Source of the DNA: Psychrobacter sp. P11G3
GTDB taxonomy: Bacteria; Pseudomonadota; Gammaproteobacteria; Pseudomonadales; Moraxellaceae
DNA length: 64,000 bases
Assembly: GCF_001435845.1 (NCBI RefSeq)
Contig: NZ_CM003596.1
Span: 1,993,037-2,057,036 of the forward strand
Reading direction: 5' to 3'
This document shows, one piece after another, positions 39,494 to 47,131 of this stretch (the first letter of the stretch is position 1; the number at the start of each line of letters is the position of its first letter). The position numbers and the translations under genes are program-made. The notes under the pieces are model-generated. The model saw only the letters and a list, made by a program, of their open reading frames with translations, was not told the origin of the DNA and did not search any database.

Positions 39494-40401
39494 AATACTT
39501 CCCCGCCTTTTAATGAAACTTCTGACAAGTTATCTGCTAAGCTAACCAATGATGACATCCCGCCATAAATCCATACTGGTGGTAGCTCGCCCACACAGCG
39601 GGTATTGCCATAACCTAGGCGCTGCCAAATCAAGCTATTATCGATTTCAGCTCTAGTAATTGGACTCAGCGGGTCGATAATTAATAGACAAGTCTCATCA
39701 TCTAATTGCGCTAAATCTCCCATTCGTATTGGCACAAACCCCCACTGATTGCCCTTGCCCAATACCACAAGCTCTCTATTCATCTGCTCTAACGCAGGCT
39801 GAAATAAGCTATTTGCCACATACATACGCATGTTATTAGCATCCGCAAACTGTACCACTGCGAATTTATTGGCTTTTGGATAACGCTGCTGGAATTGCTG
39901 ACTGGCCAGCTGTATGTCTTTCTGACTTTGTACAATATAGTCTTCAGCCATCTTTGGGTTATCGATCAGCATGCCAAGCTTCCGCGTTGGTTCGGTATAG
40001 TCCGCCCACGTTGCTGTCTCTCCTTTTGCCGCAGACATTACAGATTCTGCAGGCACATCGCCGTACAAGTTGCGTGCATGCTCATAAAAATAATTATCTA
40101 TGACCATATCGACAGGCAGTTGAGCGATTAGCTCAGCATTGGGCTGATAACGGATGCCTAAGTCTGTGATCGATATTGGCAGTTTGGGGCTACCCACCCA
40201 TCTATCCCAAACCCTGACATCACCTGTCGCAATTGGTGCGTGCCCCATCGCTGTCAAAGTCGCTGCATTACCCCAGTCGGGAGACACGATATTCATCCTG
40301 TCGCTATGACTGTTTTCTGCTTCTGAGGTAGTGGATGTTTGACTATTACAGGCGGTCAATACCAAGCACAATGTGAGGGCGAACCATTTCAGTGTTGTCA
40401 T
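39490..40401 (-). CDS. Iron-siderophore ABC substrate-binding lipoprotein (FhuD type)
   Basis: This is a periplasmic binding protein of about 303 aa of the TroA/FhuD fold. The N-terminus MTTLKWFALTLCLVLTAC is a lipoprotein signal with lipidated Cys18. Downstream are GHAPIATGDVRVWDRW and LPVDMVIDNYFYEHARN, and a long connecting helix typical of type III binding proteins. The frame also allows a start at 40464, but the ATG at 40401 gives a normal signal length. Neither has a good ribosome-binding site. The 3' end overlaps the permease start (ATGA), so translation is coupled. Confidence 0.85.
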   Translation of the reverse strand: MTTLKWFALTLCLVLTACNSQTSTTSEAENSHSDRMNIVSPDWGNAATLTAMGHAPIATGDVRVWDRWVGSPKLPISITDLGIRYQPNAELIAQLPVDMVIDNYFYEHARNLYGDVPAESVMSAAKGETATWADYTEPTRKLGMLIDNPKMAEDYIVQSQKDIQLASQQFQQRYPKANKFAVVQFADANNMRMYVANSLFQPALEQMNRELVVLGKGNQWGFVPIRMGDLAQLDDETCLLIIDPLSPITRAEIDNSLIWQRLGYGNTRCVGELPPVWIYGGMSSLVSLADNLSEVSLKGGEVL

Positions 40402-40514
40402 TACTGATACTGACGTCACTATTGGACGTTTCGATAATTTATCTGTATAAAAGACGGGAGGCATAGAAGCGTATCTTTGTAGGCGAATTAAAAAGAAGGA
40501 GCAGAAACCAAACG

Positions 40515-41291
40515 TTAAGCGACTGCGACAGGCTGTCCAGTAATAGGATGACTGAGTAGCTGCATATCGACATTAAAGATATCGTGTAGCACGGTGGGTT
40601 GCATGGTACTGGCGATATCGCCGTTATGACATATTTGACCATTTTTCAGCGCGATGACTCGATCAGCATATTGCGCGGCCAAATTAATATCATGAATAAT
40701 AATTACCACGCTTAAGCCTTGCTCATCCACCAAACGACGAATAAGCTGAATGACTTCGATTTGATAGTGCATATCAAGTGCAGCAAGTGGCTCATCGAGC
40801 AATAAGTAACGGGTATCCTGTGCCAGACACATCGCGAGCCACGCACGAGCACGCTCACCACCTGATAGTGTGGCAGTAATTCGATCAGCAAACGCTTCGG
40901 TTTGAGTCACTTTTAATGCTTGCGCAACTTTGTCTTTATCTGTTTCAGTTGGCTTTTGCAGCCATTTTTGATGGGGATAGCGCCCTAGCATGACCAGCTC
41001 GCGCACAGTAAATCCAGCAGCTTCTGGCAATTGCTGCGGCAGATATGCCATTTGCCGCGCTAACTCCTTACTGCCGTAGTCATTGATAGTGTGCTCATCT
41101 AAAGTGACATTGCCGCTACTACTTGCCATCTCACCTGCTAGCGCTTTGATCAAGGTCGACTTTCCAGACCCATTATGCCCAACCAAAGCCACCAGCTGAT
41201 TGGTATCAATCTCACAAGTCACGTTGTCTAATAGAGTATTTCCTTGACGGCTGATAGTCAGCTGGTTTGCACGTAGCATATAAGCACTCAT
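40515..41291 (-). CDS. Iron-siderophore ABC ATP-binding protein (FhuC/FepC type)
   Basis: This 258-aa ATPase has Walker A GHNGSGKSTLIKALAG (about 38-53), Q-loop in YLPQQL, signature LSGGERARAWLA, Walker B YLLLDEPLAALD and the switch His in IIHDINLAAQYAD. It is the first gene of the C-D-B order seen in fhuCDB operons. The promoter region is shared with the divergent SIP gene and carries the Fur-box-like site at 41403-41421. Confidence 0.93.
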   Translation of the reverse strand: MSAYMLRANQLTISRQGNTLLDNVTCEIDTNQLVALVGHNGSGKSTLIKALAGEMASSSGNVTLDEHTINDYGSKELARQMAYLPQQLPEAAGFTVRELVMLGRYPHQKWLQKPTETDKDKVAQALKVTQTEAFADRITATLSGGERARAWLAMCLAQDTRYLLLDEPLAALDMHYQIEVIQLIRRLVDEQGLSVVIIIHDINLAAQYADRVIALKNGQICHNGDIASTMQPTVLHDIFNVDMQLLSHPITGQPVAVA

Positions 41292-41402
41292 TGTTGATAA
41301 AAATAATATGTCATAAAAATGATTGTTTATCGGTCATCGGTTGTAGACCAATTTTTGACGATCAAACCACAATAAAAATTGATTTTACTCGTAAATGATA
41401 AC

Positions 41403-41421
41403 AAAAACAATTATCATTAAC
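41403..41421. promoter_or_regulatory. Fur box between the fhuCDB-type operon and the SIP gene
   Basis: Read on the minus strand, GTTAATGATAATTGTTTTT matches the Fur consensus at 14 of 19 positions. A weaker overlapping match in the other orientation starts at 41391 (AAATGATAAC). It would control both divergent transcripts. It also covers the first codons of the longest possible SIP frame, arguing for the shorter SIP start. Confidence 0.72.
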
Positions 41422-41472
41422 TATAAACTCATTCACTTTAATTTCAACGCTCTGTTGATTGCGAGTATTTAT

Positions 41473-42768
41473 ATGACCAACCTTCTTTTAGCTTCTACAG
41501 AAAACACTGATAACCAAAACAGCCAATACACTCCCCTAAACGATCCTGAAATAGCAAGTGTGGTCGCTCATATTAATGAAGAACACCTTGACGAACTGCT
41601 TGGATTCTTAAGTGCATTTACCTCATTATCTACCGCCGAATTGGATCTGGTCGATGCGCAAATAACTGATATTTATGCTGAAGGCATTGCCATACAAACT
41701 CGTTCAAAAGGCTCAGAGAAACAACCAACTGACGCTCAAGACAGCTCGCTCCATGACCAGACCTTCTTTATCGCTTTTGCTGCACCTCTCTCCCAGCTTG
41801 ATGACTTGCAAGCCCAATATATCTTGCTAAAACAGAGAGCAGATAAAAAGCTAGGCAAAAAAACAATCAAACTGACCAAGCAAGTATTTGAGGTACAAGA
41901 CAGTTATAGAGTTAGCAAAAATATGCTGCGCCTTGAATTGAGCATGCCGTCATTAAATAGTGATACGCCATTAAGTAATACCGCTCAGTTAAGTAATGCT
42001 AAGGGCGCAACAAGCTCGACGTCAGTACCTACCAATGAAGCAGGTTACGCATACTTGTTTGATTTAGAACACAATGCAATGAACAACGCATTGATGATAG
42101 ACAGCACTGATGGCAATAAAGCTGGTGACTATAAAACTAATGGTAGCGATAAGGAGAACGTACGCCCTGCTCGTCCTCACTGTTATTACACTTTGAGAAA
42201 AGCATGGCAAGCTGATGATGAGATACGAGCTTGGGTCGATGTTTTTTTGCATGGAGATACGCCAGGCGGCAACTGGGCAGCAGCACGCCAAGCAGGCGAG
42301 ACCGTCGTCACAAAACGAGAGTTTCCAGAAAAGGTAGAGCACTTACGAGACGGTCAAGCGGTACTAATTGTCGATGAGACCTCAATGCCAACGGCAGCAC
42401 GACTGCTGGAACTATGGAACAACCCTACGCCACCATTAGTCATTTGTGTGACGCAAGATGCAGGCGATCAAAGTTATTTCGATACAGTAAAAATGCGCAG
42501 TGGCCTTGATTGCGAAACTGAAAGCCGCAAGGATGATCATTTTACCGTACTGCCCATAGTAACCAATCAACCAAACTCAGGAGCAGAGTTAGCCACGCTA
42601 ATCAACAGTAAGTTAGGCGACTATTTGACTAATAACCCTCTACAGATTGATAAAGTTTGGGGAGCACTAGAAGCGAATACTGCAAAAGCATTGCGCCCAC
42701 TGCTGAAAGACCGATTTGGGCTAAGTCGTACTGATGTCGTGGTAAAGGTATATTGGCGTCACGATTAG
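41473..42768 (+). CDS. Siderophore-interacting protein with N-terminal DUF2470 domain
   Basis: This is a cytoplasmic flavin-dependent ferric-siderophore reductase of about 431 aa. Residues about 20-100 (VVAHINEEHLDELLGFLSAF, then DAQITDIYAEGIAIQ) look like a DUF2470 domain, which is found in haem-handling proteins. The rest is a SIP/ViuB module: RPHCYYTLRKAW for FAD binding, VDVFLHGDTPGGNWAAARQAGE, VDETSMPTAARLLE, and the C-terminal helix with YWRHD. The open frame starts at 41395, but that stretch overlaps the Fur box; the ATG at 41473 is preferred. It releases iron from siderophores imported by the adjacent ABC system. Confidence 0.85.
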   Translation: MTNLLLASTENTDNQNSQYTPLNDPEIASVVAHINEEHLDELLGFLSAFTSLSTAELDLVDAQITDIYAEGIAIQTRSKGSEKQPTDAQDSSLHDQTFFIAFAAPLSQLDDLQAQYILLKQRADKKLGKKTIKLTKQVFEVQDSYRVSKNMLRLELSMPSLNSDTPLSNTAQLSNAKGATSSTSVPTNEAGYAYLFDLEHNAMNNALMIDSTDGNKAGDYKTNGSDKENVRPARPHCYYTLRKAWQADDEIRAWVDVFLHGDTPGGNWAAARQAGETVVTKREFPEKVEHLRDGQAVLIVDETSMPTAARLLELWNNPTPPLVICVTQDAGDQSYFDTVKMRSGLDCETESRKDDHFTVLPIVTNQPNSGAELATLINSKLGDYLTNNPLQIDKVWGALEANTAKALRPLLKDRFGLSRTDVVVKVYWRHD

Positions 42769-42824
42769 TTTAGCCTTATAAAATGAAACTCAAAATCTAT
42801 CCTATATCAAAACCTATCCTATAT

Positions 42825-42853
42825 ATAGTGGATGCTACTGACGCATCCACTAT
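42825..42853 (+). terminator. Hairpin after the SIP gene, possible terminator
   Basis: ATAGTGGATGC and GCATCCACTAT form an 11-bp stem with a 7-nt loop about 60 bp past the stop. There is only a weak T-rich tail. Confidence 0.5.
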
Positions 42854-42988
42854 TAATGTTTGCAGCAATGAATGCATGTAGGGTATAGTTTTCATTTTGA
42901 ACGTTTAATCAATATAGACTATAGGTAGATAGACTTATCGCTAGAATTACCAGTGATAGTCGAGTAGCACCCAAAGACTCACTTCTAA

Positions 42989-42999
42989 TAGACTGTCTA
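42989..42999. promoter_or_regulatory. Palindrome upstream of the haloalkane dehalogenase gene
   Basis: TAGACTGTCTA is a perfect inverted repeat (TAGAC/GTCTA) with one central base, 49 bp before the dehalogenase ATG. Its arms equal those of the NemR-type operators, but the spacer is shorter, so the same protein may not bind. Confidence 0.35.
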
Positions 43000-43047
43000 A
43001 CCCCTGTGCCAGAATGCACTGTTATTTTTCTAACCCAAGGATGATAT

Positions 43048-43965
43048 ATGAAAAAACTCAGGACGCCTGATTCGTATTTTGCTAACTTGCAAGATTACGA
43101 TTTTGAACCGAACTATTTGATGGTCGATGATACAGAAGGTGGTGAGCTGCGCGTACACTACCTTGATGAAGGTCCAAGCGACGCCGACCCTATATTGCTA
43201 CTACATGGTGAGCCTTCTTGGTCTTATCTGTACCGCAAAGTCATTCCAATACTAACAGCAGCAGGACACCGTGTTATCGCGCCAGACCTTCCTGGGTTTG
43301 GACGTTCAGACAAACCTGCATCGCGTACTGACTACACTTATCAGCGCCATGTCGATTGGATGCAATCGGTACTTGATCAATTAGATTTAAAAAATATCAC
43401 ACTGTTTTGTCAAGATTGGGGCGGCTTAATCGGTCTACGTTTAGTAGCAGCGCATCCTGATAAATTCGATCGCGTCGCAGCAGGCAACACGATGCTACCG
43501 ACTGGGGATCATGATCCTGGCGAAGGCTTTCGCAAGTGGCAGAAGTTCTCTCAGGAAACGCCGCAGTTCAATGTAGCAGGCACCATTAAAAGCGGTACCA
43601 CAACGACGTTATCACAAGCCGTACTGGATGCTTACGATGCACCCTTCCCTGATGAGTCTTATAAAGAAGGCGCCAGACAGTTTCCTATCCTAGTGCCCAC
43701 GACACCCGATGATCCTGCTTCAGAAAACAACCGTGCAGCTTGGGTCGTGCTAAGCAAATGGAGCAAGCCATTTATTACACTGTTTAGTGATTCCGACCCC
43801 GTAACTGGTGGCGGCGATCGCATCATGCAAAAGCTAATTCCGGGTACCAAAGACCAAAATCATACGACTATCACTAACGGCGGTCATTTCCTGCAAGAAG
43901 ACCAAGGCGAAACATTGGCTGAGCTTCTACTGAAGTTCATCAACGATAATCCAAAAGCACAGTAA
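43048..43965 (+). CDS. Haloalkane dehalogenase, subfamily I (DpcA/DhlA-like)
   Basis: This 305-aa alpha/beta-hydrolase cleaves carbon-halogen bonds hydrolytically. The expected pentad is visible: nucleophile Asp123 followed by halide-binding Trp124 in LFCQDWGGLIG, a second halide-binding Trp164 in the cap (FRKW), acid Asp250 (SDSDPVTG) and base His280 (NGGHFLQED). The HGEPSWSY oxyanion loop is at about 53-60. This layout matches subfamily I enzymes such as DhlA, and the sequence resembles the cold-active DpcA of Psychrobacter cryohalolentis (recalled). AAGGATGA precedes the ATG. It neighbours thiol-stress genes, so handling of halogenated electrophiles is a reasonable role. Confidence 0.9.
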   Translation: MKKLRTPDSYFANLQDYDFEPNYLMVDDTEGGELRVHYLDEGPSDADPILLLHGEPSWSYLYRKVIPILTAAGHRVIAPDLPGFGRSDKPASRTDYTYQRHVDWMQSVLDQLDLKNITLFCQDWGGLIGLRLVAAHPDKFDRVAAGNTMLPTGDHDPGEGFRKWQKFSQETPQFNVAGTIKSGTTTTLSQAVLDAYDAPFPDESYKEGARQFPILVPTTPDDPASENNRAAWVVLSKWSKPFITLFSDSDPVTGGGDRIMQKLIPGTKDQNHTTITNGGHFLQEDQGETLAELLLKFINDNPKAQ

Positions 43966-43973
43966 TAGATGAC

Positions 43974-44013
43974 AAAAACCCTGATTGCTAATGTACTAGC
44001 AATCAGGGTTTTT
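43974..44013. terminator. Strong terminator after the dehalogenase gene
   Basis: A perfect 17-bp stem: AAAAACCCTGATTGCTA mirrors TAGCAATCAGGGTTTTT around a 6-nt loop. It can work in both directions. Confidence 0.93.
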
Positions 44014-44091
44014 AGTAATACTATGATGATTGGTCACCGACAAAAGGCGCGAGCTGTCATAACTAAAAAATCTGCTTTTTATACAACCTTA

Positions 44092-44676
44092 CTATACGAT
44101 ATTTTTAAAAATATCATCGATATATTTCTCTACCGCATCATTGTCATTAGTAACCTGCGCATACGTCCTGAGACCTATAATTTGAATTTGGAAATAACGC
44201 GCCAGCTCAACTGGATCTTTTTCTGCGCTAATCTCACCGCTATCAATGGCTTGTCCAAAGAGCACGGCAAACGACGCCTCTATACTTTCCAATATATTTG
44301 TCGCATGTGCGAGCAAATCTGGACTATCGTTTTGAGTAAGCTCAGCGACTGTCTTTACGATCATGCACATACCACTAGGCGCGGTAGCGCTATTACAGAC
44401 AATCACCGTATGGATAAAATGTTTTAAGCCATCTAACACTGTGTCTTTTTGTTCAATACAGTCGGCCAATCTCTTAGCACCATCTGCGGCATAGCGATTC
44501 AGTGACTCTGTAAATAGTTTATCTTTACTACCAAAAGCTGCATAAATACTACCTGGGTGCATATTTACCACATCTTGCAAATTACGCATTGATGTCGCGT
44601 GATAGCCTTTTTCCCAATAGAGATTTTTTGCTTTTTCGATCACATCCTCACGATTGAACTTTATCGGAGCACTCAT
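44092..44676 (-). CDS. TetR/AcrR-family transcriptional regulator
   Basis: This 194-aa regulator has an N-terminal helix-turn-helix (YHATSMRNLQDVVNMHPGSIYAAFGSKDKLF, about residues 25-55) and a helical ligand domain with two Cys residues (in VIVCNSA and GMCMIVK) and Cys73-like position in LADCIEQK. These cysteines might make it thiol-responsive, which is inference. The frame also allows a GTG at 44685, but that GTG is inside the AAGGTG ribosome-binding site; the ATG at 44676 is the proper start. A 30-bp perfect palindrome lies 18 bp upstream. It is the only regulator gene in the 43-49.5 kb stress block and is the leading candidate to control it. Confidence 0.87.
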   Translation of the reverse strand: MSAPIKFNREDVIEKAKNLYWEKGYHATSMRNLQDVVNMHPGSIYAAFGSKDKLFTESLNRYAADGAKRLADCIEQKDTVLDGLKHFIHTVIVCNSATAPSGMCMIVKTVAELTQNDSPDLLAHATNILESIEASFAVLFGQAIDSGEISAEKDPVELARYFQIQIIGLRTYAQVTNDNDAVEKYIDDIFKNIV

Positions 44677-44693
44677 AATTTTCACCTTAATAT

Positions 44694-44723
44694 CTTTGCC
44701 TTAAAATCTATTTTAAGGCAAAG
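44694..44723. promoter_or_regulatory. 30-bp perfect palindrome in front of the TetR gene, candidate autoregulatory operator
   Basis: CTTTGCCTTAAAAT (44694-44707) is exactly inverted as ATTTTAAGGCAAAG (44710-44723) around two central bases, directly upstream of the regulator's ribosome-binding site. Size, symmetry and position fit a TetR autorepression operator. Confidence 0.65.
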
Positions 44724-44794
44724 TTTGTATAATCAACCTTAGTTACTGGTTTTAATCACTTTTTATATTATAAGACTTATTAAGTCTCTTTGCT

Positions 44795-44828
44795 TCGATT
44801 AACTATTTTTATCGATTAACTGTTTTTA
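44795..44828. repeat. 17-bp tandem duplication spanning the GST stop codon
   Basis: TCGATTAACTATTTTTA (44795-44811) is followed at once by TCGATTAACTGTTTTTA (44812-44828), one base different. The second copy contains the stop codon and last codons of the GST gene. Confidence 0.75.
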
Positions 44829-45496
44829 TCAAAGTTCTGCGGATAAAGCGCACGTGCAGCAACATCATCAAACTCAGTTTTGAAATCAATACCTTTAGGA
44901 ATGTCACGAGCTTTTTGTACCGCTGGGCGGGCATTAATGCTATCAAACCAGCGCTTTAGATTTGGATAATTATCCAAGCCGCCTTCGCCTAGCACGACTG
45001 TCGCCTTATCAATCCAGCCCCAAGTAGAAATATCAGCGATTGAGTAGCTATCACCAACCATATATTCACGGCCTTCTAGGTGCGTATCTAGCACTTCATA
45101 ATGACGCTCGGCCTCACGAAGGTAGCGATTAATCGCATATGGGATTTTCTCTGGCGCTTTATGTCTAAAGTGAACAGACTGACCAGAAAAAGGGCCCAAT
45201 CCAGATGCTACAAACATTAGCCATGACAGCATCTCGCTACGATCTTCTGGTTGCCCTGCCAGCTTGCCTGTTTTTTCAGAAAGATACATCAAGATTGCCG
45301 TAGAATCAAATACGCGTTTGCCATCATCTTCTAGCGCAGGCGTTTTGCCGTTTGGGTTAATAGCACGGTACTCAGGCGTATGCTGCTCGCCTTTTAGCGT
45401 ATCCACTGCTACAAGCTCATAAGGTAGCCCAGTTTCTTCAAGAAACAATGCTACTTTCATTGGGTTTGGCGTTTGATGAAAATAAAATTTAAGCAT
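44816..45496 (-). CDS. Glutathione S-transferase (YfcG/nu-class-like)
   Basis: This 226-aa GST has the TPNPMKVALFLEETGLPYEL N-terminus and the NPNGKTPAL cis-Pro loop followed by the DSTAILMYLSEK glutathione-binding segment. The C-terminal GDSYSIADISTWGWI N-cap box is followed by NYPNLKRWFDSINARPAVQKA. This is the arrangement of YfcG-like enzymes, which act mainly as disulfide reductases. It is divergent from the ABM monooxygenase gene. A shortened NemR-like operator (45517-45530) lies just before its start, suggesting co-induction with the 1.5-8.5 kb cluster. Confidence 0.9.
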   Translation of the reverse strand: MLKFYFHQTPNPMKVALFLEETGLPYELVAVDTLKGEQHTPEYRAINPNGKTPALEDDGKRVFDSTAILMYLSEKTGKLAGQPEDRSEMLSWLMFVASGLGPFSGQSVHFRHKAPEKIPYAINRYLREAERHYEVLDTHLEGREYMVGDSYSIADISTWGWIDKATVVLGEGGLDNYPNLKRWFDSINARPAVQKARDIPKGIDFKTEFDDVAARALYPQNFDKNS

Positions 45497-45516
45497 AACT
45501 TTATCCTATTATATGA

Positions 45517-45530
45517 AGACAGTCGTCTAA
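45517..45530. promoter_or_regulatory. Shortened NemR-type site upstream of the GST gene
   Basis: AGACAGTCGTCTAA equals the reverse complement of the NemR-type operator (TTAGACCAGTCGTCTAG) apart from one missing base in the spacer. It lies 20 bp upstream of the GST start codon. Confidence 0.5.
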
Positions 45531-45646
45531 TGACCATCAAATCTAGTGACTATACTAATGACTATAAAAACTGTAACGAGATAACAAAAATAGACGTCGA
45601 AATTTGAAGCACATTTTTATTGTCTGATATACACTATAACCATAAA

Positions 45647-45660
45647 TGAACGGTCGTTCA
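45647..45660. promoter_or_regulatory. TetR-type operator upstream of the ABM gene
   Basis: TGAACGGTCGTTCA (arms TGAAC/GTTCA) lies 124 bp before the ABM start and shares the pattern TGARCGRTYGYTCA with the best sites in the 46247-46403 array. Confidence 0.55.
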
Positions 45661-45783
45661 AGTAATGTTATATATTGATATAATAAACACAGTGTCGATA
45701 TACCTCTGTTCTTATATAGACTCTTTTACCAACAGTCACCCTCAAAACTCATCTAACCATCACACCAATTCAAAGGATTAAAA

Positions 45784-46074
45784 ATGACTACATTAACCGT
45801 CATCGCTCACATAACAGCAAAGGACGGTAGCATCGCTCTCGTAAAATCTGAACTCGAAAAACTCATACCAGCTACTCGCAGCGAAGAAGGCTGTATTCGT
45901 TATGATTTGTTCCAAGATAATGAAAAACCCACTCACTTTATGTTTCATGAAAGCTGGGCTACGCGCGAGCTATGGCAAATCCATATGGAAAACCAACATC
46001 TAAAAGACTTTTCCACCGCCACAGAAGGCGCGGTTGAATCGTTCGTTCTACATGAGATGACTGAAGTTAATTAA
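45784..46074 (+). CDS. Antibiotic biosynthesis monooxygenase (ABM, YgiN-like)
   Basis: This is a 96-aa dimeric ferredoxin-like protein of the ABM family: LTVIAHITAKDGSIALVKSEL, then TRSEEGCIRYDLFQDNEKPTHFMFHESWATRELWQIHMENQHLK in shorter recognisable blocks. Members include the quinol monooxygenase YgiN and haem- or quinone-handling enzymes. AAAGGA precedes the ATG. It stands between a GST and an AhpD-like gene, consistent with quinone or thiol stress. Confidence 0.87.
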   Translation: MTTLTVIAHITAKDGSIALVKSELEKLIPATRSEEGCIRYDLFQDNEKPTHFMFHESWATRELWQIHMENQHLKDFSTATEGAVESFVLHEMTEVN

Positions 46075-46246
46075 TTCTGATTCACTCAATCATTCCAATA
46101 AGCTTTGTTCGTAATACTAGAGAAAATAACGTTATTAACGCTAACAATCATTTTTTTACCATTATTTTCTCTTATTACTTACACAGTGTTACCTTATTAA
46201 GGTACTGATATTAATAGAATAATATGTATTACGCAGAGGAATGTAA

Positions 46247-46403
46247 TTGAGCCATTACAATTTACTTGAACGATTACTCAAATAATTATTGAGCGATTGC
46301 TCAATATCATTTATAGTATTCTCTATTGACTCGCTTACTAAGCAAAGTTGCTAATTTTGAGTAACTACTCAAGCCAATAATTAAATGTAAATCAGCGATT
46401 GCT
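46247..46403. promoter_or_regulatory. Array of related palindromic operators upstream of the AhpD-like gene
   Basis: Three clear 16-bp palindromes lie at 46266-46281 (TTGAACGATTACTCAA), 46289-46304 (TTGAGCGATTGCTCAA, perfect) and 46357-46372 (TTGAGTAACTACTCAA). Degenerate relatives lie at 46247-46260 (TTGAGCCATTACAA) and 46394-46403 (AGCGATTGCT). The first two are 23 bp apart, about two helical turns. The array fills most of the 46075-46466 gap, which holds no gene. Confidence 0.65.
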
Positions 46404-46466
46404 TTGAAGCGAGCATGAAAACTCTAAAACACACCAAATCTCAAACCTATTATTAGGAATTATGTT

Positions 46467-47021
46467 ATGACCGAATTTACTCTACACGATAAAGACACAG
46501 CCCCAGCAGAAAGCAAAGACTTACTTGATTCTTCAATTAAAGCATTTGGCATGGTACCTAACCTACATGCTGTGATGGCTGAAGCGCCTGGCTTGCTAGA
46601 AGGCTACCAACAGCTACATCAACTGTTTTTAGACAGCAGTTTTGATGATGAAGAAACTACCGTTGTATGGCAGACTATCAACGTTGAACATGCTTGCCAT
46701 TACTGTGTGCCTGCACATACTGGTATTGCTAAGAGCATGAAAGTAGATGACGCTATCACTGATGCATTACGTAATGAGACGCCACTACCAACTGCACGTC
46801 TAGAGGCGCTACGTGACTTTACTCTTTCTGTAGTACGTGGTCGTGGTAACGTTGATGACAGCGCGGTTCAAGCATTTTTAGATGCTGGCTACACTAAGCG
46901 TCAGATTCTTGAAGTTATTCTTGGTGCTGCTCAAAAAGTCATGAGCAACTATACGAACCACCTAGCTAACACACCAGTCGACAAACCATTCCAGAAATTT
47001 GAATGGCATAAAGCCGACTAA
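46467..47021 (+). CDS. Carboxymuconolactone decarboxylase-family / AhpD-like alkylhydroperoxidase
   Basis: This 184-aa all-helical protein has the AhpD-like redox motif in VEHACHYCVPAHTGIAK (Cys-His-Tyr-Cys followed by the conserved His). Such proteins reduce peroxides with thiols or support peroxiredoxins. C-terminal TKRQILEVILGAAQKVMSNYTNHL matches the CMD fold. Expression appears tightly controlled: the upstream gap carries an array of palindromic operators. It is followed after 110 bp by an FrnE-like gene on the same strand. Confidence 0.88.
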   Translation: MTEFTLHDKDTAPAESKDLLDSSIKAFGMVPNLHAVMAEAPGLLEGYQQLHQLFLDSSFDDEETTVVWQTINVEHACHYCVPAHTGIAKSMKVDDAITDALRNETPLPTARLEALRDFTLSVVRGRGNVDDSAVQAFLDAGYTKRQILEVILGAAQKVMSNYTNHLANTPVDKPFQKFEWHKAD

Positions 47022-47131
47022 TACGTTTTTCAGCTAACGCTGACACAGTCCATTTGATGTTTTCATACTGTTGTTCGAAACATCTTCGGGCAGCAGTTTT
47101 TCATTTTAATTTATCGCTAATGAGAGATCCT

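Noticed and set aside
42897..42930. Second copy of the MITE-like element near the dehalogenase gene (ATATAGACTATAG)
   Set aside because: Only a few bases resemble the element ends; there is no inverted partner at the right distance.
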